From Ptiloglossa arizonensis (taxonomy: Eukaryota; Arthropoda; Insecta; Hymenoptera; Colletidae), in assembly GCF_051014685.1 (NCBI RefSeq), contig NC_135055.1, forward strand, positions 10,962,001 to 11,026,000: 64,000 nt of DNA, written 5' to 3'. Shown piece after piece: positions 34,321 through 48,130 of the stretch. Under the pieces are notes generated by a model. It saw only the letters and a program-made list of their open reading frames with translations, was not told the origin of the DNA and did not search any database. Made by a program: the position numbers and the translations under genes. How positions within the stretch are numbered: the first letter of the stretch is position 1; the number at the start of each line of letters is the position of its first letter.

Positions 34321-37300
34321 TGGTTAATATAGTTACCCGAACAACGATAAATTCAGGTTAAAATTCTCGACCCAGTGAATTTGGCACAGCCAAGCGAACC
34401 TCAAACGATCGCTTTAAGCGACAAAAATTTTCTAACAAACTTATAAGTTATATCAGATCACTCCGGAGCCGCGTGAAGATCGAAGCACTATGACATTTCT
34501 GTCCAAGAAGAAAGTCTCAACAAAAAAGGACAAGTTACGAGAACTAAAAAGAAAGCGAGTTGGGTCAGACCGAAAGTTACAGTAGTATAAGGGTACGAGT
34601 CTCAAAGTTGTTGCTCGATTTCTTCCGAAATTTGCTACGTTCTGTATCGCTATAAATATTGCACAGAAACTGGAACGCTTTAAACATATTCCCATTCGGT
34701 CCAACCAACTTGCTTCGATTTTTAGGAGTATTGAATGAAATCAACATGAACTTTCAAATTTATTGCAAGAGTTTCTGATTTCTTTAAACCTTTGATACTT
34801 GGTAAATCCACTAATTGAAAAGTTTCGATAAAATTCGATGTTAAAGACCCATTGAATAACATTTAACGAAACTCGATTGAGGTAATTGTTTGAAGATTTC
34901 TCGAGTTCCTTGCACAGAAAACTCTATTGCTATCGTTTTACCGTTGGTAACAAAATCTTTATGGTTAAATGACACAGATAGATGTGCTTTGTGGAAAAAT
35001 AGGCCCTCGATCTCTGCTATTCTTTACAAATTGAACGGTTACACGCGTATAAGTTTCAGGGCGATGAACTTAGTAACAGTTTGCCCTGCCAGATATTTCG
35101 AATGAATAACATCTATACGATTTTATGGACCCAGTTGGTTATTCAATTTATATAATGTCAGTACCTTGTAACAAAGGTTCTATTCAATCGATTAGCTACT
35201 TTTGAATGAATGGACTGGAGGCCGAAAGGGATATCATAGAGACCGCAATGTCGTACTCGCTGTAGTCGCAATAGATAAGAACTCCTGTCAAACACAATAT
35301 AGTGATGGAACACAAAAGCAAGTGCACTTTTATTGGCTTTTAAGGAATTCTGCTTTCTCGACAGTACCAAAGAGAAAGCTTTCCCGTATGTACAAGACAA
35401 TTTACATTCCAATTCACATAACATTGCAGTAAGAATATACATATCAGATGAATATGCAGTGAGTCTCCATACATACGCATGCACCTCATAAAAAATGTCG
35501 AATGTAGCTAAGTTCCCTCGTTCATTGGAATTTCAAGTACACAGCTATACATACTGTTTAAAACGTACGAAGTAAATATATCTTATTTTAAAACAATAAT
35601 TCTTTATTTTGCAGAAATATTTTATATAGAGATTTAAATAAACTCGCCAAAGATTTCTCTCGCTTATTAAAAATAAACATCAACGTGAATTTTTTCTAGT
35701 TTTTATTAATCGAAATCTGAACCGAAATATTAATATTATTAACGCTTTCATCTTTGACAAATCATCATTAGACGCTTATTTTTCTTTTCGTACAGTTAAT
35801 CTAAAACTGAAACAAGTACGTAGAATAATGTCGCGATAGAACAACAAATAAAAATATATAAAAATCACGAGCAACTAATAGACTGGTATACTTCTTAAAC
35901 AGAATCTACAGTTTTATTTAAACACCTTTTACGATATCGAACAAAAGTACTTCAATTATTGCGAGTTCGCGCAAATTATTCCCAATATTATTTTCGCTAA
36001 TATTAGAAAATGAAGGGTCTACAGTTAAACAGAATTTTAATTTTCACTCACGAGCAAAACGATCAAGATTAAAATTATTTCACGTAACTTCGTCTTAAGT
36101 GCAGTCATGTTTCTGTATTGTACACTATCCGCGTTAACTTAATGTTACGATATTGTACAACATATATATATATATATTCGTGTAATGATATTCTTTTGAA
36201 AGCGAAACACATTTCCGTGTCTCGCACTCCGTAATAGAAAAAGAGGAAGAGGTGCATGTCGTGACGAAGAAGGAAGAGACAAACGTATGGACAAGCTAGT
36301 CGGGAAACCTGCCACACAGGAAGATGAGGGGAGAAAATGAAAAAACGTAACAGGAAGTTATGTAGGAAATCCAGATGCCTGGATGTCGTCGCTGATAACA
36401 CGGTATTATTTTACTATACAAACAGGATCGTACGTGACTACGATGTTAACTAGCCCATTTTCTTCTCGACGGTATCGAGGCTGTACTGTGACGGGCTATT
36501 AATCAATTTCGTGGCGGTAATACGATTCTGCTACCGACCAGCAAGGAACGTGGATGTACAATCTTGGCAACTTGCCAGCCGTGACTTCCTACACGGGGTG
36601 TAAACGAAAATCTGCCGCCTTTTTTTCAAGACCAATTGTTCACGTCGATACAAGATGGTTCACATCTTGTAACACGCGTTGAAAGTTATTTTTTTTTCTA
36701 TCAGAAACTGTTAAATACAGCGCGTTTGTTTTGCGGTTTCGCGAAGTTCTCGAGTGTCTTTTGCACATCGCAACTGGACATCACAAGGGACCAGGGAAAT
36801 ATCACTCTTCGTCTTTTTAAATGAAACGGTACGCAAATCTTTGCATTTCTGAGTTCTTCGTTTAAAAATAAATAACATTTATTCGAAACGTGTTTTCCTA
36901 CCACACGTCAAAGAATACTTGGGAAGAGATTAATTAGAACACTTTTTATGGTTGAGTTTTAAGTCACTGTGTGCTCGAAAGGCTATCCATCGTTTCTAAA
37001 TATTTATTTATTCTTTTCTACATATTCGGGAGAATTTTTAACGACAATTGTGGATCGACAGAGGCACAAGTAGTGGAGATTCTTTTTTTCATATTGTCTC
37101 TTGGTGTAAGAGCTACAAGGAGTATTTTATTTTTAAGCTGTTACACCATTATGAGAGGTTGATACATTTTTTTAAACTTTTTTCTCAAGTAGAAATTCTC
37201 CAGAGTATTTTCCACCTAGTTGTACGTGGAATTTTGAAAGAATAATGGAAATGTGAATTTTTTTCAGGAGGTATATCCGACAATAGAGCTACTACGAGCA

Positions 37301-38799
37301 CTATAAATGTGATTATGTTGGATTTATAATCGGTTGAGTGAAAATGACTTTGCAGACAAGTCTACGTACGATGCAGAAATATCTAATTAGAGGTAAACAA
37401 TATTACGTGAATTTTCAGAAATATCTAAACTAAATCATTAATTGTGTTTTTTGTTAAACTACATATATTTTTTCGTTCGGTTCACAGCAAAATGTCATAG
37501 ATTATTCAAATTTTTTCCGATTATGTAGAAATACAATATCTATGGACACCGAGCTGTTTTTTAATTAAACAGAATATCTAAATTGAAAAGTTTATTTTGT
37601 ATGTCGCAATATTGTTTCACAATTTGTTAACTGAATATTTATCGTGACATGTTATCATTTCTTCTTGAAATTTGATAACTCACAGGGTTTCGCGTTACAG
37701 AACAACGTCTTTTGTGTGCAAGATTTAATCGCTTATTTAGTGAAATAATTCTAGAATAATAACTCGAATGCATTAATTTCAGAATAATTATATTACGCGA
37801 ATACTGTCATTGATAATAACCGGGTTTAAGAACGAAATTACTTTCCGATAGCCTTAATGACACTTATATACGTATATCATGTAATGGGCTGTAGAACACT
37901 TTACTCCGTTATCTATATATTGATTATTGTAACGTTGACGAAGCACACGGTTTTAATTGTAATTACAGTTCTGAAACAAACCCTTTAATGTGTTTCAGAA
38001 TTACAAAAAGTACATACTATAAGAAATTGTTTATCGATATAGTAACGTTCCTTGAAGCACGTTCTCCTTTTGTTTTTATAGAGGATAATCTAAAAAGGGG
38101 GTCGAAGAATTTAAAAGCATTCAATAGCCACAAAAAGATAGATAAATGTCCACGGATCACCCTTGACCAAGATGCAAATCATTAGCTTTACATATCTGTG
38201 AAAGCCAATTTTATACAATTTAATTTATTCAACTAAAAGGTAGCAACTAAGAGACTTACAAGGGTCAATACTAAATTTCTGTGCAAGAAATCTACATAAA
38301 CCAGGAATTTTTCAAAATGCACGCAACAATTTTTTTCTTTTTTCATAAATACTAAAATGAATGACTTGGAATAAACTCTTATTTCCGTTAGAATTTATTT
38401 GTGAATCTGTATGAATTGGAAATATTTTGCCTATTTTTGTAAATATTCTCCTACTTTCTTCGATTAGTAGATTTTTGAATATTAAAGGATTAATAATGCT
38501 TGGAAATGTTAGTATATGTTAGTGAAAGATATTTATACATTTATGTATTATTATTTAAAATTTATTTTTGTAAACATCACAAATAAAATAATTAATATTT
38601 TTTTGCTTCCTTAGACATACTAGTAATACAATCAGTGACTTTTTCATCCGTCAATGACTTCTGTATATTATCATGAAACATTGGTGCAATACTAATAGAA
38701 AAGTCGAGCTTAAAGCTTCGATGCAAATATATAACAGACTACTTGTATGATAAAGAGAAGCGCGAATAATGAAAAACATTGTATCTTGACGAAAAGCCC
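34321..38799. other. noncoding stretch with a less AT-rich block
   Basis: No supported gene. Between about 36190 and 36630 the sequence is richer in G+C and CpG, with paired words TAGCCC/GGGCTA enclosing CTCGA/TCGAG (36452-36498), so it could be a conserved regulatory block. A (TA)8 run lies at 36162-36177. Frames up to 108 codons have no motif. Confidence 0.5.
36162..36177. repeat. (TA)8 microsatellite
   Basis: Eight TA units without interruption. Confidence 0.85.
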
Positions 38800-38890
38800 A
38801 AAGGATTTAAAATCTCCGCCAAAGAAGAATCAATTTAGTAGGCAAAGACCTTACTAACTACGCTACGCTCTCACAAGAAGACCCCATAGC
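38800..38890 (-). other. tRNA-like relic (possible SINE)
   Basis: On the minus strand, GAGAGCGTAGCGTAGTTAGT is followed by AAGG, an A-box-like D arm, at 38849-38870. A CTTTGCCTACTAA anticodon-like segment follows, then GATTTTAAATCC at 38803-38814, close to a B box (GGTTCAAATCC). The A-to-B distance of about 35 bases suits a tRNA. The arms do not pair well, so this is more likely a decayed tRNA-derived SINE than a working tRNA. Confidence 0.35.
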
Positions 38891-41800
38891 TGTCTCTTGA
38901 GAATTTTTATGAAGTTTCAAGAGCTGAATCTAGAGGTCGAACGATGCCATTCTAGAATTGTTCACGACAATGCATATTTTTATAAACCATTAAGATTTGA
39001 AGCATAAAGATTTTTACGTTCGACTGTTTTACAGAAAAGATGCGAGCAGCAAAAACGTAACACCTTTCTACAATGTACATACAGGATAAATAAATTTTAT
39101 ATAGGATAATATAGGATATAGGATATAGGTACATATAGGATAAATAATTTTATACATTGAATTCATTCGTCGCTCGTATTCTTTTGTATTAAAAATCTAT
39201 ACTTTTAACATAATTTATTCAAAGATGAATTTTAATTTCTGTCGAGTAAACAATTAGTTCTATTTTTATTTGAACGAATTTTTATTGCGTTTAGTAAGCT
39301 TTGCCTGCAGAAACGATTAATCTTAAAATTTGCAACGAGAAAATATAATATACAATAATTTTTACCAAGAATTAAGCAGTTGTAGACTATTACATCATTT
39401 GTTATGTACCATACTGCCAGCTTTGGGTATGTCTAACATTGATCTTACCACGGAAACACACAAATTTTACACTCAGAAATGCGGTATCAAGTGTAATACA
39501 AATTGCTAAGTAAAACTAACATTTCTAACACTATGACAAGATAAAGTCCTTCGGTAGTATCATACTACTGGTCTAAATACGTCCATTTGGAACGAAGTCC
39601 CGAACAAAAATATGTAAAAAAATCTTTATAGAGTCTAGTACTCGAGGAGCTTGAATGGCATGTTGCCAAATAATCGTGGGTTGTAATACCATGTTGTTAC
39701 TACTTTGGATTGTTGCCCTGGTTTACTAATGAAATTTTCAAGATCGTACAAGAAAATTTAATACCGTCTAACAATGGTATAGTAAGTTTGATTAAAATGA
39801 TCAACTTTGAATAAGATGAACATATAACATTTAACAATTATTAAATTACTTTTTCAGTGATGTATGTATACTATTTTTGAAAACCTATACATGAATAGAA
39901 AAATGTTTAAAAAACAAAATTTTCTACAAACTTATGAAATAAATTATATAAAGAATGATTTGCGTTAATTTCGATATCTCTCAAAATATTAAACACTTTA
40001 AAATATTTTCTTAATGATTTGTTTTGTAATTTGCGAAACCAAAATGTTCAAAATTAAACTTAACAAAGCAATGTATCAAATTCTTTTTTCTTTACTCTGT
40101 TTGTATTAATTGTCAAACAGTGTCTTGTTATGATTATCTTTATCGACCAATCCGGAATATCGACGAATAAAAGAGTAACCTAAATTCTTGAGTTATCTCT
40201 GCACGGAATAAAATTTCCATTGAATTTACAGACACTCAGAGGAGAGTACAGTTTGTATAAAATATTTCGTTTAAATAATTACGAATCTATAGAAAGACAA
40301 ATCCTTTTATGTTGTAGCAGCAATTAAAAACGAATAAAATTATTTAACTAACTACAAATCAATACATATATTTTAATCTCGGCAGTCGAAAATAATATTT
40401 TATAATATAAATTATAAGTGATTTATAATAATCTATAATATATAATGATATAATATATGAAAGATTTGATGAACTACTCTCTGTTGAAGGAATATTAAAT
40501 AAATAACCAACAAGAGGAAATAATTTTTCCTTTCAGTTTATATTTCCCTCTTTTACATTAAGTAACAAGTTATATTAATACTAAATCAGTTTAAAAGTTT
40601 GGGTTATTATAATATTGCAATTATATATTATTGTAACAATTATTTTTCATACAGCCTAGACGTAGAATTTGATTTGATTTGTTAGAAGTATTTTATTGCC
40701 TACAAGTTTTAAACCACAATACATTAACTCTTTTCCTAAATAGAACTTATTTATTGGTTTTTGTCAAACTATTCACAACATTGAAGTTTGGACGCCATAA
40801 ACTACAGTGGTTGTAATTAACATTCTTCGCGAACATTACGCGCTTTGAAACTGAAATTGGTGTACGTAATTTGTTAAACATTAAATATACGAAGTGCCCC
40901 ACATAGAGTGTAACCAAGAAGTAGGTGATTTTTTGTGCATAAATTTAATTGAGACAAAACATACGCGCAAAATAATTACAAATATTTTAATTATCTAGAC
41001 AAATATTTACTTGAAGTTTTTCGATTTATATCCAACTATGATATTGAACATATAAATGTTAACAGGTACATTTTATTAATATCACTGACTATTTATTTCG
41101 TAACTTCTTTTGATGCCTGAATATTATTCTGGTCCATTTTTTTGTACGAAATACACATGTAAGATTCAACTGCATGAATTTTGTTTTAGTTTTCAAAAGC
41201 TACATACTAAATATCAGAAGAGAACATCATGAGAGTACCCTGTAAAAATTCTAACACAAAATGTACAGAAATTTTTACCTTTCGACCTACAACAAAATGA
41301 AGTTTCGTAATCAGGAAATATTTTGAAATAAGTTACTTACGAAAAAGCACGATTTGATATCACCTAACCAGATTTCAATGAAACAATATATACAAATTTT
41401 ATATTCTCATTTGAAGATCTTACTAGCTTTTAGCAAAATTAATACATGAATAATAACGATTACCTTTTATAGATTTTTAGTTTTTTTTATATACATACAA
41501 TATCGCTCAGAAATTTCTGGACATTTTATCGAAATGCTATCAATCTTCGAACTGCTGTCATTTCATGAAAAAATGTCATATGATAATCTTCATGGAGTTT
41601 TTTTAAAGGTTAAACCATCGATTTTGTGCTCCAAAATTGAAGTTTCTCGAAAATAAAAAGCATACCAGAAAGCAATTGAGAAAGTGAAGATGGTTTTCTC
41701 ATCAAAATTGAAACGTTTGAAACTAATTTCAACTGTTTACAAAAATTTATACGTATCTAAAATTACCGCAAATTTGAAGATTAAAGCCTTCCTTTTACAA

Positions 41801-42420
41801 CGACCCCTGAAAGTTGTTATGTATATAATTACATAACACATACAATACATGTGAAACATACAATAACAACACGGTAAGTGGTAAATTTCCAAATTAATAA
41901 TTTTTCACTTAAAATATCACTTAAACCATAATAACGTTACTATTAAATTAACTTCTCTCTACCATAATAAATAAGAAAAAATTAAACGAAACAGTGTTCA
42001 CTGCTTGACAAATTCTTTTCTTTGGAATATATTGTAACGTATTCGTCTCTATTAATTTTTCTTGAATTCACGATCAGACATATTATGCAACGGGGTTGTA
42101 GAAAATAAAAAAGAAACCCGGTATTACCACTGTGGTATGAACATACAACACCTGACACTTCTTAAACCGAGCACAAAATTAGGAAAATACAAGCGTTTAC
42201 GCGAATTTGTCCGTAGCTAAGTCGCCGAAGAAATGTAGCTGTCAGTGCGTTAAAAACGGCCGGAGGTTAATGCTGCGGAAATCGATAACGGGAACACGTG
42301 TACCACGAGATTACAAAGGTGGGGGTAAAAAGAGAACAAACCGCAAAATTACAACGTTACAGCTTGTGCGACGCTTCGACTGCAACAATGAATCGACTGC
42401 AACAGTTGCCACAATCTTTC
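38891..42420. other. AT-rich noncoding stretch
   Basis: No supported gene. It holds a degenerate ATAGGAT tandem tract (39104-39145) and very AT-rich low complexity at 40390-40460. Near 42270-42300 the words GCGGAAATCGATAACGGGAA resemble 50970-50995. Confidence 0.55.
39104..39145. repeat. degenerate ATAGGAT tandem repeat
   Basis: Five to six imperfect ATAGGAT/ATATAGGAT units, with further TATAGGATAA words just outside. Confidence 0.7.
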
Positions 42421-42454
42421 AAACACTTTGAAACGCTTTGAAACACTTTGAAAC
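42421..42454. repeat. 10-bp tandem repeat
   Basis: AAACACTTTG / AAACGCTTTG / AAACACTTTG / AAACGG: three and a half units with period 10. Confidence 0.8.
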
Positions 42455-42639
42455 GGAGAAGTCTTAAATTATTGATATAATGGAATGTGAAATTAAAAAT
42501 AGCCCCCTTGAGACTCCGCAGACATAAAATCCTGCGACAGGAAAGCAAAATATATATGGAAAAGGACGAAGTTAATCCTGATATGGAGCAAAATCGATAA
42601 GGGGTCAGGCTTAATATAGGGGCTTTAATAAAAAATTGG

Positions 42640-42676
42640 AATAAAACCATTTAAATTTTGTAAAAAAAAAAAAAAA
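42640..42676 (+). other. possible retroposed 3' end (AATAAA plus A15)
   Basis: AATAAA at 42640-42645 is followed 16 bases later by 15 A (42662-42676). This is the layout of a polyadenylated transcript copied back into the genome. The upstream 200 bp are not recognisable and no target duplication was identified, so a chance pairing remains possible. Confidence 0.3.
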
Positions 42677-45600
42677 CGAACAAGAAAGAAATTTAATGAA
42701 CAAATGAAAGATCAAAATATTGACAAAAATAAGAAACAATTTTGTTTTATTCTCAATGGTCATTTCAAAACAACTGCGAGTTATTTATATATAATTTGGT
42801 TCTTCGTAAATTTATCTTTTTTTTTTTTAATTATTATGATAATCTATACTATTATATTTTAAATTAAAATATGTACGATACAATCTTTAATGTACAAAAA
42901 ATTTGTTGCTAACTTCATACGACCGGCGTCAGAGTATCTTTTAATAAATTCAAACATTAATACGGATGTGCATATTTTGCTTAAACTGTGCCCAGCAACG
43001 TTAGAAACGACATGATTTTTAAAATTTAGTTTTCTTTTTCTTATTATAAACCGTGTTATTCTCGTGGGAAGATGACCTTCACAATCAGGTTTAAGAAGAT
43101 TTAGGGTAAGCTGGATCGGCAACCTCTTCTTCCCTTACGTGACCTCCCTTTTGTAAAAATGGATAAAATCTGCGATTAAAATTTTAAATACGTTTCCCAA
43201 TACAATGGAAGATATATATTGAAAATACTCGGTCCTCTAAGAAATATACACGATATCACAAAACTGATCCTGTGAAAATTTTCAACCTTTTACTATCGCG
43301 AAATTTTCTAATATTTTCTATCCTTCTAGAATAGAATGTTTATATTGAAAGACACAACTGTCCCATGTATTTTTATTATCACAAATATTTTCTCTACTTT
43401 CGTTATTTCAAAGAATCTTTTCTATGAAAGCTGCGTCATTTCACGAGAGAGACTGTATGATGGAAATATTTTCATTTTAGGTGGATGCATCAAGGGGAAA
43501 GGAAAGGGAAACAGGTTTGTTATACAGTATGTTATATATTGTATTGTATTTTTTATCCGTATCTTAAAGCGTTTCTTAAAATAAGTTCAAGGATTTGAGC
43601 ATAATTGTGTCCGAAGTATAATGATAAGAATAGTAATACGTTTTTATGCGTGATTTTATATGAGAAAACTGTATAAAAACAAAGGAAAACATAAAGTAGA
43701 AAAAGAAAAGAACCAATATAAATATAAAAATAAGTAAAATAGATACACGTTACAGTATAGCCATGTTCGTGTCTGTGACAGATTAAACCGATAAAGGGTT
43801 AAGAGAATATTCTGGTCTAAATGATCAATTTCGAGGTGACTTTTGCGAATTAAGAGAAAATTGTTTAATATACAAACAATTACGACTTTGTACAAATATT
43901 AATGTTCACGTACTGGATAATTGTATACAAAATTTCATTTTACAATCTATATGAATATATATAGCCATTGTTTGAACCAAAATTAATAAGATAGGATAAC
44001 GTTCAACAAAATGATGGTCGTTGAAATGATAAAATTCGATTAATAGAATTAATTTTACAAAAAATTGTGCAGATATTGACGTAATCGAGAAATGCGAAAT
44101 GCTACTTTATATGCATGCAAAAGTGTGGATTAACCCAATAGTTTCTGAGACAACAGTGTTGCTATTTCGAAAAACGTCATTTAAAAAAAAAATACGATTG
44201 CTTTGTGCAGTTACAAAGCAGTTAACGGTCGATGTATGCCATTTACTCTTAATCCACTATATCCAATACACGGGCTCTTGCTTCACTGAAATAAATGTCT
44301 TTTTGTAACGTTTGCGAACAAGTGCAGTGATAACCGAAAAACAAAAAACAAAAAAGAAATTAAGAATAAACTTTTGAACCTCTATTACTCGCTTTAACTA
44401 TTTTATAAATTTCACCGTAATACTTCAGGAACACACTTGTTAAACTTCAAGACAATATAATACTCCAAAAATCGATATTTTACACCTTCTAAACCAGAAT
44501 AACCACTTAAAGCTGCGGGATCAACGTACCAAATTATATTACAAAGGGGATTTATAGTTAATACTGCGCTCATAAATGAAATCGTACGTTCAAAAGTATT
44601 GTTATACCAATTATAAAATCTGTAAAGTGTGATGTAGCCGCAATACATTATTTATTGTTCGTCATTTTCGGCCATGTATTCGTGATCTTCAAAACAAATC
44701 TGAAAAACGTTACACAATAAATGACGTGTTACGATTGCACCATACTTCGTAGATTTTAATTCTGCCTTATTCCCAACAATTCGAGTAATTTCTTTACCTT
44801 TGTTGATGCAAATATTTTTTCGATTACAGACCTCCCATATTTTCTACTTAAATTACAGTACCGTGAGCGCGTCCATAGTTTCCATTTAGATGTTCCGGTT
44901 CTCTAATTTGTCGCTACCTATTTCCCCCGGTTGCATTGTGATTGAACTTGCGCGTAACAAATAACTCTTTTTAATTACTTACGAAACGCCGAGAGTGAAA
45001 TTCTTGGTCCGTTTAAAACGAGTTTACGTTCATTCTACGTATATTTCTGTAAGACCTGGATTCTTTGATAATGGAGAAGGTGACCCAGAAAACACGACAC
45101 TCACACAAGATATGTATCTTGCACATGCACTAACTCGGTATTGTGCTCGCACGAATGCAACGTACTATGAGGAAAGCAATTGCATCGTGTATACGGTGCA
45201 TTCATCCCACGCGTATGTAACGGCCCGCCCAAAGAGACACCGATTCTCACTTTGCAATGTTACTCTCAATACTTAGGAACGTGTTGCCTCGATTTAGTAT
45301 GTACAATACTTCAACGTGTGAAATGGCGTTTGAACTTGAAACGATTTGTCTCGCGTTGTATTCGAAAGAATGAGGCGATTAACACTTTCTCCGTGTTAAA
45401 TTGTCTTTGAAAATTGACTCGGGATAAAAGCCACGCTGACAAGGGAATTCGTAGGTACCCAACCTGGCTTAAATAGAGAAGTAGGTGCTTTCCTCTGATT
45501 TTAACGTGCTCTTGCGGACTAGTTAACTATAAATCCCTCTTGGGACGCGTTGACGATTAAATGTAGATATTCCATAATTTTAGAGATGCAAGTAGTTGAA

Positions 45601-48028
45601 GTTTTACGTACCTTGGGATACACGAAGTGTGTATTAATCTATCATTGAAATCCCACTGGCAGAAATGTGAAACGAGTTCTAATTATTCGTTGAACTTTAT
45701 CCTATCAGATCCAAAAATCCATGAAAATCCGTGTTAAAAATAGAAACGTAACATGTTCTTGTGCAACATTAAATAACGATATATAGAAAACTATAACTAA
45801 AGGTATTTCTTTGCTCGCAAGAGAGAAATAATACGTTTGCTAATCAAAAAAAAATATATAATACACGTTACATCGTACATAACTTTAATTTACAATTATC
45901 CAGTGTCTACATTTAATATTTTATATTCTGCAACTCGAACGTGTTTTCTATCATCCTGCAAACGCACGTTATATTTTGAAGGGAGACAGGTTGTTTAATT
46001 TCCTTGTGAGAGCGTGCTACAGCAATAAATTATTGATATTTCAAACAAAAGTTTGTAGGTTCTCTGACAAATTTTTTTGACAAATGGTGTGAAGAATACT
46101 CACATATGTGCATATACTCTTGTCATATAAATAAGAACGTTCGTTAATCGTGAAGTTTTAATATTATGTATATTCTGTAAAATAATTATCTAATTTTAGA
46201 TATTAAATTCATTCGGATCAAATTATTAACTACGACGTGATATAGTTATGTAGCGATACTTCGCGTGTTTGAATATACGATGAAAGCTATTATTATTTTA
46301 ATTCGTTATTATTTTAAGCGAGTTCAAATATTATTTTCACACCCATTAGCAAGTTCCGTCAGTTTGAGAAACTCTGTTCAAACGTGGTCGATTGAACGAA
46401 ACGTGTGTCTACCAGGACAACGACGAAAAAAGAAGCTGCGAACAGTCAGTATATTATACACTCTGACGAGCTCAGTGTTCGATGATCACGTCGAAAGGAA
46501 GTGAAAAAGATTTCCTTTGTTGCAACTATCAGCCAATCCAACTAGCTTCTCACAGAAACAGATGTTCTTGATATAACCTACACCAAGATAAACAATCGGG
46601 AACTTCTCCTCGTCGTGATTCGATATGCTGGCGTATTTCCTACGCTTATTGTTCTGCGCATCGTAAATTTCGATTGAATAGACTGATCAATAGGTCGGCT
46701 CGCATTTAAAACGATTTATAAACCTTTAGTCCTCTTGTTGCACTCAACATATCATTGTCAACGTGTGTCGATGTATTCCCTTGTCCGAGGTCCCATGTCG
46801 CTTTATAGGAAAATTATGCAACTGTATTCAGAAAATGTGCTTGCACAGATAAGCTGGAAAAATATGTCGACGTATTATTTCACGGGCTGCTTGTGCTCTA
46901 CGCCTCCGAGCAAGTAATAGAGAGAAATTAATTAACATCGACGTTTTTCCGATGCGAGGGTTACGACGGACCTTTAAACTTCAATGATTAAAGTTTTATG
47001 GTTCCTGTTTTATGGAAAGTGACTCGAGGGTGTTTCCTAATGTCTCGAGTCTCGAGCGAATAAGTGGACAATATTTGAAACTTTTTTGAAGGAAGAAAAG
47101 TACCGCGATGTACTAAAGTGAAACTTTTCCTGCTAATTAGTATACTCGCGGAAACATTAAACATGAACTTTCGTCGTCTAATTTACTCAAACAATAAACG
47201 AGTCATTAATAATAGCCCGGTGCTACACCGAAAATATAAAATAACTTTTCATTTTACTTATAGATGCTGCATTGAACAGAACCCACGTATAAAGTAGAAA
47301 ACATTTTTATTTAATAAATACTAAATTGGCTACTCAGTATGAATTCTTTTTTAGGCAAACATCGTTCTGTCAAGTATTAAAAAATGATAATGTGTCTCAC
47401 TTTTTTTACAATATGGTAAGACTACGTATACGTATACGTATTATTAAACATTATTAAATTCCATTAAACGCTCTTACAAATCTCATTCGTGACAAAGAAC
47501 TACAATCCAAGCAAGTAACGACATGGTGTCACAGCCCACGATTATTCGTCAGCACGCCATTCAAGCTTTCTTAGTATTAGAAGAATCTAGTAAAATTTTC
47601 TTACATATTTTTATTCGTGTCTTCGTTCCAAATGAACAAATTTATCTCATCGCAATGTTGGGAATTCTTAATATCAATTACCAATTTGTATCGTATTTAA
47701 TATCACTATTCTCGTTGTAAACTTTGTTAGATTCAAAACTTGCACGATCTACAGCTCAGGATTGAACTGTGTTAATTAACGTTTCGATCATAACTTTGCT
47801 TCTTTCTTGCACTGATTTTTTATTTAAGAATAAACTTGATAAACGACGATACAAATCAAAGTTACTTCTGATACGAAAACCATCCTACTGACACATAATA
47901 TAAAAATTAACTGTTTCAATATTTGTTTCAAATAAAACTGATTCTTTTACTATTTACCTTAAATTTCTGGCGCCACTTTCCGTTAGATGAATAGAATTAC
48001 AGCGAAGTTAAAAAAATTCTACGTTGTA
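42677..48028. other. AT-rich noncoding stretch
   Basis: No supported gene; frames of up to 93 codons (44995-45276) show no family features. A perfect 18-bp palindrome TACGTATACGTATACGTA lies at 47423-47440. Confidence 0.55.
47423..47440. repeat. 18-bp palindrome, three ACGTAT units
   Basis: TACGTATACGTATACGTA is both a tandem repeat and its own reverse complement. Confidence 0.8.
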
Positions 48029-48130
48029 GGGTTAATTGGTCGAGGACTTGCGTTCGGTTAAAGCAAAGTGACTGCCCTCGACTAATGGGCACCCTCAGTT
48101 AGAGGATCGATCCTCTGGGTGCCGCTCACG
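48029..48130. other. strongly structured GC-richer segment
   Basis: Two stems in series. GTCGAGG (about 48038) pairs with CCTCGAC (48077-48083), supported by flanking TTAATTG/TAATGG. Then GGCACCC (48088-48094) pairs with GGGTGCC (48117-48123), enclosing the perfect palindrome AGAGGATCGATCCTCT (48101-48116). The composition stands out from the AT-rich surroundings. Could be a structured RNA or the remnant of a foldback element. Confidence 0.4.

Noticed and set aside
40812..40850. hAT-like CAGTGGTT word
   Set aside because: No matching right end and no extended similarity to the hAT terminus.
41480..41640. Possible transposon end near ATCGCTCAGAAATTTCTGGA
   Set aside because: No matching inverted end was found within 700 bp and no coding relic lies nearby.
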